From NCBI RefSeq assembly GCF_007097395.1, contig NZ_VKDC01000043.1, forward strand, positions 1 through 64,000: a stretch of DNA of 64,000 nt. Reading direction: 5' to 3'. The stretch is from Fulvivirga sp. M361 (lineage in GTDB: Bacteria > Bacteroidota > Bacteroidia > Cytophagales > Cyclobacteriaceae). This document shows positions 54,494 to 61,242 of the stretch, piece by piece. The position numbers were made by a program, and so were the translations under genes. Position 1 is the stretch's first letter. Each line of letters begins with the position of its first letter. Under the pieces are notes generated by a model. It ran no database searches, was not told the origin of the DNA, and was given only the letters and a program-made list of their open reading frames with translations.

Positions 54494-54970
54494 CCTCATC
54501 ATATTGTTTTTTTTGTGTTGTTTCACTTTTGAAGTATTTATTTTTACATATCAGAATAGAGTTTCTTTTTTAACAATCCTTTTTCCCCGATGAAATTATG
54601 CATTTGTACGCCATGAGTGTACACTTTGAAGTGACTTGTCCTGAATAGCTTGATGTACAGTCCAATAAGTTGACAGGGTTTTACTTAATCTCTGATATTG
54701 GTTTACAATGATTAATCTTAATTGCTAACTATTGATTTATGTAAGGTTAGCTGTACTTAAAAAATTATTTTTTCACCAGTTCTTGTAGATCTCCGGAATT
54801 GATCTCATAGGCTTGAGCGCGTAATTCCATTCAAACTCAGAAAATAAAAGGTAATGAGTGATCAACTTCAGTCAACCCTATTTTAATTCAAGCGAGATGA
54901 TCACCCTATCAGATGATGAAGGAGGCTAAGGATGAATGATTTAAAATAAGGGGCCACTGTCACTTACAGT

Positions 54971-55030
54971 CGCTCCCTTAAGCCGGAACATACCAAAAAT
55001 CGGTCCCTTAAGTCGGAGCATACCAAAGAA
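54971..55030. repeat. Two adjacent 30-bp imperfect direct repeats
   Basis: Units at 54971-55000 and 55001-55030 share the pattern CSSTCCCTTAAGYCGGARCATACCAAA with few mismatches. A 5-bp inverted repeat (ACTGT-N5-ACAGT) precedes them. Multiple terminal repeats next to each other are seen at ends of IS21-like elements, so a decayed element end is one possibility. Confidence 0.5.
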
Positions 55031-55279
55031 CCGCATGTGTGCTCACAGTTTAACCGTTAAAAGCTATCTATGTATGAACCAGAGAGTAATTTAACAACTA
55101 CGCATCTTGGTTAGTGTGAAGCTCAGAGGTCAGGTGTTATAAATATTACTTTGACCTATAACCTCACACTCGCCTTAGTTAACAGTGACCTATTAAAGAA
55201 CTTTTTGAGGGAGCGTGGTCTCCATATTCCCTCATAGACCCCCCGCTCATCGGGGGAGGTTTACTCAACTTCCGGAGAA

Positions 55280-58200
55280 TTATTGTTTAAAGAATTTGGT
55301 CCTGAAAATGGAGCTGGTTCCGATTCCTTGTACTTCCAATAAGTAGAGGCCTGTTGCCAGGTTCGATATATCCACGAAAAGCACTCCTTCATCAGCCAGG
55401 TCGCCTTGCGAAACTGTCTTTCTTCTTAGTACCTGGCCAGAAACCATTCGGATGACCATCTGCTGTATCTTTCCATGATTCGAGTCCAGGACGATGTTCA
55501 GCTGTTCCTTTACCGGGTTTGGATAAACCTGCACGCTTCCCGCATTAGGCGGAGTGACCGTTCCAGTGACCAATTCGTGATCGATCTCAAAAGGCAAACA
55601 TTTGCCACCAGAACTTGTGTGATCATTAATGACCCAGTTACGATTAGTTATTAGTTCATTGATTAAGTCAGAGACATCGGTCCCGTATTCCATGCCATCA
55701 GCTCCCAGGTGGACATCGCTTGCGCTCGTATTATTCGTCCATCCAAAAAGGGTTAGCGAATAGTTGGTACAGTCCAAACCTGAGTCATCGAACATGTCAC
55801 GTCTATTGATAGCATGAGACTTCCAGCTGCCCAGGTCCTGATTGAACGAAGTAGCTCCTTCGAACATCCCGGTCATGTCTATTACCTTGCTCACATCCCA
55901 ACCATTGATATCCTGATTGAATGAAGTTGCATTTTGAAACATTTTAGACATGTCTTTCACAGCAGACAGGTCAGGGGCATCCGTGGCGATGATTTCCAGG
56001 TTACTACATCCTTCAAAGGCCTCCTTCATACTTTTCCACCGGATGTCTCCCCACTGTGTTATCGCCTGTATCTTACCTGATCCCTCACGACCATTAAAAT
56101 GGATATGAGGAAAATTTCCAGTGATTTTTACCACGTGCTCTCCCGGGGTGGAATATTCGTGGGTAGCATTTCCGGTTTGGTCAGTAACAGTTCCATCCCC
56201 CCAATCGACCGTGTAGTTGTAAGGGCCACTGTCGCTATTGGTAGGGATGGTAATTTCTTTGTGATCCGCTGTAGTCTGCCAGATGGTGATAAAAGGTCGT
56301 GTTTCATTGCTACAACCTGGGCATGAAACCGGTGTGGTGAAATCCAGTGGCCCTACCCAAGGACTATCATTATCCCCGGTATTCGGACCGCAAACAGCTT
56401 TAAGGTAGACCTCATAATCTGTATCTGCAGACAACTCTGTTAATGAGTGCGGGTTGGTGTCGGTTAAAACCCTGGTGCCTTGACCTTGTGCAAATCCTGC
56501 TTCTCCATATTCCAATTCCCATTGTGGTTCACTTCCATTACTGGTCCAGGACAGATCAACAGTATTGGCGGTTGTATTATCTGCAACAAAACCTGAAGGC
56601 ATTGGACAACTCAGAGCCCCACAAATCACGGTAGCATCCCAGCCAGCGCTTGTTTCACTATCACTCGCGACAAACCAAACAGTTATCCTACCTTTTTCTG
56701 AGGTAATTGTTCCCGGGCTATCTGTTCCACTGTAGATTTCACGAGAAACATCTGGTCCAAAGATCCACATAAGATCACCTTCTGCCAAATCGAAAGCATT
56801 GAATGCAACTGTCACCGGAATATTTTCTCCTGATGAATAAATATCCATCACAAGACGCTCATTTTCTCCATAATTCTCTTGAGGTCCTCCGGTATCATAA
56901 AACTTACCTATTTCGCAATAATTGATAGGGAACTTAAATTGTACCGGGCCAATTATAAAACTATCATCATCTCCGGTATTCGGACCACAAACAGCGGTAA
57001 GGTAGACCTCATAATTTACGCCTTCATCCAATCCTTCCAGCTCATAAGGGTTAGTAGTGGTTAAAATCTTAGTCCCTGTTCCGGGTGCAAATCCTTCCAA
57101 TCCGTATTCCAACTCCCATGCTGTCTCGCTTCCGTGACTGATCCACGATAAATTAACAGCGTCAGAAGTGATGTCCTCTACCACAAAATCTGAAGGTGCC
57201 GGGCATGAAACTGGTGTGGTGAATTTTTGAGGTCCTATCCAACTGCTAAAATCACTTCCACATAATGATCTTACAAAAACGTCATAATCAGTACTGGAAT
57301 TTAGTACTGAAATATTGTATGACCTGGCGCTGGACATTATGTTTCTTTCTATTGGTGTTGGGGCATTTTCAATAATTCTGATCTCCCAATCTGAAGAAAA
57401 ATCATCTGTCCACGAAATAGTCGCTGATTGATGGGTAATGTCGGTGATTGTGATATTAGCCGGATCTTTGCATGATGTCTTGAACGTAAACACCTCTGAA
57501 AAATTACTTGCTCCGCATTCATTATCACTTTTTACCCGCCAGTAGTAACTTGTATAAAATTCAGTTTGAGAAGGTGTAAATGTATTTTCATTTGTAGTGG
57601 TGTTTTCTATTATATTAGAAAAACCGGGATCGGTGGCTAGCTCAATGGTGTAGGTCTCTGCATTCTGGTCAGTCTCCCAAACTAAGGTTGAATTGGGAAT
57701 TATTTGTGATGCATTATGTTCCGGAGATACTAAAGCAGGCTCAGACAAATCCTCAAATAGATTTAACTTAATGCGAGCATTTCGCTGTGCAGATGTTGTG
57801 TTTCCAACAATAATAGGCTCATAAAAACCTTGATTTGAATTTTCTAATCCTGAAATGCTTAGGGTGACCTCCGTATCGTTGTTTACTGCGGTAGCAGGAT
57901 CAAATGTAGCTATAGCGCCACCTGGTAAGTTATCTACACCAAACGTTGCAGTTTCATTAAAACCTGAGAACGTTTTATAATTAAAAACAAAAACAGCCTC
58001 ATCACCTTTACAAACATCCTTTTCTATTTCAGAAAAATGCATTGAAAACCCTGATAAATCAATGTTAATATCAGAAGCGTTTATCGAGTAGAAAATGTTA
58101 TTTTCAGCTTTTACCATCAATCTGGCAGAAGCAGTTGATTCAGGAACCTCGGGAACAATAATATCATAACTTCCGCTATTAGGTACATTTGTTGCAACGG

Positions 58201-60004
58201 TAATGGGGTAAGTATATCCGCCATCAGTGGATAAATACACGGCTACTGTACCGGCATTGACAGGTGCTTGATTTGTATTGGCGACATTCCATGTAATTGT
58301 TCTAAGTTCTCCTACCTGCCACGTGATATTCGAATTTTGTGAGGTCACTGCAAAAGGTCCTGAACTACCATCTACCGTTACGGTCATTTCATCTGAAGCG
58401 GTTTTGGGGCCAAAAGCGGCATTGTCTCTTACCGTTAAAACAAAATTCATTATTCTGGATACCGATGGTAACACCTCCCAGGTTGGTGTTAAATTTCCGG
58501 ATATAACATCTTCGAGTTTTGGTATATAGCGCAAAGGAACATTGGTAGGTGGTAGACTTCTAAATAGCGGTCCCCGAGTCCAGTCAGGTTCCGGAAAACT
58601 ACTTGAGTTAGGATTTTCAGGATCGTTTTGCTCCCAACAATAGGATAAGTTTGAATTGTTATCAACATCATCTGCGGTACCTTCTAAAATAAATGGCGTT
58701 GACTTTGGAATCGTATAATTACTCCCCGCATTTACGGTAGGTGAATTATTCCCAGTACTGATTAATTCCCCGCAACCTCTAAGAGAAGTAACTTCTATAA
58801 CATCTCGAATGTTAACATAATTAAAGTAACTATCTAGGCCACTTTGAACACTAGGAGAGCATATCCCCGCATAACTCATAATAGTGCTTCCACTTCCTGG
58901 TTCTACTGCTGTATCCCATTCAAAAGTTGATCTACATGAAGAACTACTTTGTACATGATCCGTTCCCAATTGATGTCCTAATTCATGTGCAAAGACCATA
59001 TAAAAATCATCAGAGGCCAGATTAGGACCTGATGAAAATGCACTCCCCTTCCCAGGAAAGCCATCAAAACAAATTGCCACATAGGCAATTCCGTAATTCC
59101 TGAATCGATGCGCCAGAACATGTCCTATATCATAATTCGCAGCGCCAATCTCAGCGTCCAAATGACTTTGAACTACATTGGGCAATGAGGGGCCAATGGT
59201 TGTAAAAGGATCTGTACTGGCATTCAAATGTATTATCCTATCATTTGTTGGAATTAATTCCAGTGTTACACCAAAGTCCCGTTCAAAAATTCCGTTAATT
59301 CTTGTTAGCGTAGTATTTAAAGCAGCTAAAACGACAGCTTTTCTTTCAGCATCACTGGTTTCACTCCCTTTTAAGAAATAATTTGAATATTCTCCGGTGG
59401 TTGCCAGTGCCAGACGGTACTTCCTTAAATACCCATCACCGGACGATATCCTGGCTTTTGCATGATTTTTATTTAAAACCTCATGTGCTTTTTCTGTTAC
59501 GTCACATTCAAAGGGAGATAAGGGTTCACTATCTCTTTTATTGAATGCCACATATGCGTTAGCTTTTAAGTTGGTGGGTTTAACCAATACCGTGCCATTA
59601 TTGTTTGTCGTTATAAACGCCGTTAACCCATTGTACTTAGAATAACTGAAACGAGCCACTTTATTACTGCTCGTACTTTTGCCAATGTAGGATTTTATTG
59701 CCGGGAATTTTAAAGCTAATTCTTCACTGAAATTTGGCGCCTCTAATATTTCAAAAGCTTCAAAAGTATTATTTTCAACAGGAAGTAAAATTGTTGAGGA
59801 TTTCTTCTTTGAGCTTGTTCTACCGGATACATTTTTTAGAATAGATAAAAACAGTTTTTTATCTAAAGTTAACGTTTTATGTTTTTTAGGATTTTCAGCA
59901 ATCTGTGCTTGGAAATCTTTCGTGTTTTGTTTCCAGATTTGCTGCGAAAAACCATTAAAAATAAAGGCAAAAATGCTAATGAATAATAATAGTTTTGTTT
60001 TCAT
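55280..60004 (-). CDS. T9SS-exported reprolysin-like (M12B) metalloprotease with FN3 and BspA-like repeats
   Basis: A 1574-aa secreted protease. A signal peptide (cleavage near GFSQQ) and propeptide precede the metzincin domain (about 190-410) with HELGHQLGTDH (His340 first ligand) and Met-turn TIMSYAGIC. PKD/Ig-like domains (about 420-700), two or three FN3 repeats and a CUB-like segment follow. The region about 1225-1435 has a PKD-type WGDGTVTDQTGN and DUF285/BspA-like repeats (MFQNATSFNQDINGWDVS). A type A T9SS sorting domain (from VYPNP) ends the protein. It should digest proteins outside the cell. The 1225-1400 module is duplicated, in decayed form, immediately upstream (60032-60592). 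Confidence 0.92.
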   Translation of the reverse strand: MKTKLLLFISIFAFIFNGFSQQIWKQNTKDFQAQIAENPKKHKTLTLDKKLFLSILKNVSGRTSSKKKSSTILLPVENNTFEAFEILEAPNFSEELALKFPAIKSYIGKSTSSNKVARFSYSKYNGLTAFITTNNNGTVLVKPTNLKANAYVAFNKRDSEPLSPFECDVTEKAHEVLNKNHAKARISSGDGYLRKYRLALATTGEYSNYFLKGSETSDAERKAVVLAALNTTLTRINGIFERDFGVTLELIPTNDRIIHLNASTDPFTTIGPSLPNVVQSHLDAEIGAANYDIGHVLAHRFRNYGIAYVAICFDGFPGKGSAFSSGPNLASDDFYMVFAHELGHQLGTDHVQSSSSCRSTFEWDTAVEPGSGSTIMSYAGICSPSVQSGLDSYFNYVNIRDVIEVTSLRGCGELISTGNNSPTVNAGSNYTIPKSTPFILEGTADDVDNNSNLSYCWEQNDPENPNSSSFPEPDWTRGPLFRSLPPTNVPLRYIPKLEDVISGNLTPTWEVLPSVSRIMNFVLTVRDNAAFGPKTASDEMTVTVDGSSGPFAVTSQNSNITWQVGELRTITWNVANTNQAPVNAGTVAVYLSTDGGYTYPITVATNVPNSGSYDIIVPEVPESTASARLMVKAENNIFYSINASDINIDLSGFSMHFSEIEKDVCKGDEAVFVFNYKTFSGFNETATFGVDNLPGGAIATFDPATAVNNDTEVTLSISGLENSNQGFYEPIIVGNTTSAQRNARIKLNLFEDLSEPALVSPEHNASQIIPNSTLVWETDQNAETYTIELATDPGFSNIIENTTTNENTFTPSQTEFYTSYYWRVKSDNECGASNFSEVFTFKTSCKDPANITITDITHQSATISWTDDFSSDWEIRIIENAPTPIERNIMSSARSYNISVLNSSTDYDVFVRSLCGSDFSSWIGPQKFTTPVSCPAPSDFVVEDITSDAVNLSWISHGSETAWELEYGLEGFAPGTGTKILTTTNPYELEGLDEGVNYEVYLTAVCGPNTGDDDSFIIGPVQFKFPINYCEIGKFYDTGGPQENYGENERLVMDIYSSGENIPVTVAFNAFDLAEGDLMWIFGPDVSREIYSGTDSPGTITSEKGRITVWFVASDSETSAGWDATVICGALSCPMPSGFVADNTTANTVDLSWTSNGSEPQWELEYGEAGFAQGQGTRVLTDTNPHSLTELSADTDYEVYLKAVCGPNTGDNDSPWVGPLDFTTPVSCPGCSNETRPFITIWQTTADHKEITIPTNSDSGPYNYTVDWGDGTVTDQTGNATHEYSTPGEHVVKITGNFPHIHFNGREGSGKIQAITQWGDIRWKSMKEAFEGCSNLEIIATDAPDLSAVKDMSKMFQNATSFNQDINGWDVSKVIDMTGMFEGATSFNQDLGSWKSHAINRRDMFDDSGLDCTNYSLTLFGWTNNTSASDVHLGADGMEYGTDVSDLINELITNRNWVINDHTSSGGKCLPFEIDHELVTGTVTPPNAGSVQVYPNPVKEQLNIVLDSNHGKIQQMVIRMVSGQVLRRKTVSQGDLADEGVLFVDISNLATGLYLLEVQGIGTSSIFRTKFFKQ

Positions 60005-60031
60005 ATGAGTTTAGGATTCATAATAATTTAT

Positions 60032-60592
60032 CTATCTTGATTGAAAGGCGGTGTCTCCACTGAACATCCCCGATAAGCTTTTTACATTACCGATGTCCCA
60101 ATCACCTATGTCACCGTTGAACGAAGTAGCATCACTAAACATCTCTGTCATAAATATTACTTGTGACAAATCAGGGGCATCTGTAGCGGTAACCTCCAGG
60201 TTGCTACATCGTGCAAAGGATTTCTGCATACTTTTCCACTGGATGTCTCCCCACTATGTTACCGCATGTATCTTGTCCGATCCCTCACGACCACCGAAAT
60301 AAATATGAGGAAAACCCCCAGTGATTTTCACCTTGTACTCTTTTGCGTCGGCATACCTATGAGTAGCATCTCTGGTTTGGTCAGTATCTATAGTTCCATC
60401 CCCCCAATCAACCGTGTAGTTGTAAGGACCGCTATTACTGTTGGTAGGGATGGTGATTCCTTCATTATCCACAGTTGTCTTCCAGATAGTGATAAAAGGT
60501 TGTGTTGTTTGAGTTTGCACTAGGGAAAGGAAAAAGAGAACTACTATGAGTAGTACTAACTTTTCGAAATACAAGATGGTAGTTTGGTTCAT
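60032..60592 (-). pseudogene. Nonsense-interrupted copy of the protease PKD/BspA-like module
   Basis: Starting at 60592 with a signal-peptide-like N-terminus (MNQTTILYFEKLVLLIV), the frame encodes QPFITIWKTTVDNEGITIPT, then YTVDWGDGTIDTDQTRDATH and FPHIYFGGREGSDKIHAVT before a TAG at 60254-60256. The same frame continues WGDIQWKSMQKSFARCSNLE to MFSGDTAFQSR and stops at 60032. The intact paralogous module in the neighbouring protease has CAG where this copy has TAG, so a single substitution broke it. It also lacks the T9SS domain. It is 28 bp upstream of the protease start and must derive from it or a common source. Confidence 0.75.
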
Positions 60593-60791
60593 ATCTAATG
60601 ACGTTTATTTCAACGATGAAATAGAATGTTTTAAAACTGATTCAGCATCAAAGATCAATTTTGATACCGCCCTGATTTAGTATGGCCCGGCTTATGGACA
60701 TTTCATAGTTTTCAATGGTTAGATTTTACTAAATTGAATTTTTAAATTATTTAAAAGATCTAAAGGTAGGAGAGGGAAGGCGAAAACAACT

Positions 60792-60822
60792 ATGCGAAAA
60801 ACACTAAAAAATATGCGGAAAA
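60792..60822 (+). repeat. Direct repeat ATGCGAAAA, 21-bp spacing (copy B)
   Basis: ATGCGAAAAAC at 60792-60802 and ATGCGGAAAA at 60813-60822, again exactly 21 bp apart, match copy A at 54463 closely. As a frame it would read MRKTLKNMRKTS before a stop 20 codons on. It lies about 200 bp upstream of the leftward pseudogene and 420 bp upstream of the kinase gene. Confidence 0.5.
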
Positions 60823-60859
60823 CGTCGAATCAAGGATTGGTTGGAGAATGACGGCACCC

Positions 60860-60883
60860 AAAAAAAAAACAGGCTAAACCTGT
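60860..60883 (-). terminator. Orphan rho-independent terminator reading leftward
   Basis: On the minus strand ACAGG-TTTAG-CCTGT (60883-60869) is followed by an unbroken T-run (complement of the ten A residues at 60860-60869). No leftward gene lies to its right; the next gene there, at 61243, points the other way. A short leftward transcript would explain it. Confidence 0.6.
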
Positions 60884-61242
60884 CCTAATAATATGATGAT
60901 CATCAAGTTATAAATTTTATTTCATGTGTACGTTATCAAATTTCAGTTTCAAATGTGAGAGAATAGAGGGTAAAGCATTTGTACTAAAAACACCGAAATC
61001 AACGCGGGAACCATCAAATGAACGATTCGAGGTTACGTCGATCCATTATATTTATACCAAATTATATCCTAAAACGAGACATAGAAATTAGCCAAATTGT
61101 TCCGACAAAATAAAATAGAGAATTATGCGAAAACCGTCATAATATAGGTTAAAATCATCATTAATCGAGGAATACCTTCAAAGCTTGTTTGGAAACAATT
61201 AAATAAAAATAATTTCGAAGCGATTAACCGGATATTGTTACC

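Larger units (their letters stand above)
54421..55279. other. Long non-coding region with two repeat families
   Basis: An 859-bp stretch without a convincing gene. It contains a 21-bp-spaced ATGCGAAAA repeat (54463-54493), a short inverted repeat ACTGT/ACAGT (54956-54970), two adjacent 30-bp imperfect repeats (54971-55030), and a GC-rich hairpin CCCCCG/CGGGGG (55240-55256) just beyond the stop of the leftward protease gene. The latter could end that transcript but lacks a T-run. Confidence 0.5.
60593..61242. other. Non-coding region with 21-bp-spaced motifs and an orphan leftward terminator
   Basis: A 650-bp gap between the leftward pseudogene and the rightward sensor kinase gene. It holds motif copies at 60792-60822, a degenerate pair at 60981-61012 and a half-site at 61125, and an intrinsic terminator facing left (60860-60883). 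No gene longer than about 20 codons is convincing. It presumably contains the kinase promoter. Confidence 0.55.

Noticed and set aside
55202-55256. Hairpins GAGGGA/TCCCTC and CCCCCG/CGGGGG as terminator of the reprolysin gene
   Set aside because: No T-run follows in the leftward direction, so I list the GC-rich hairpin only as part of the region description.
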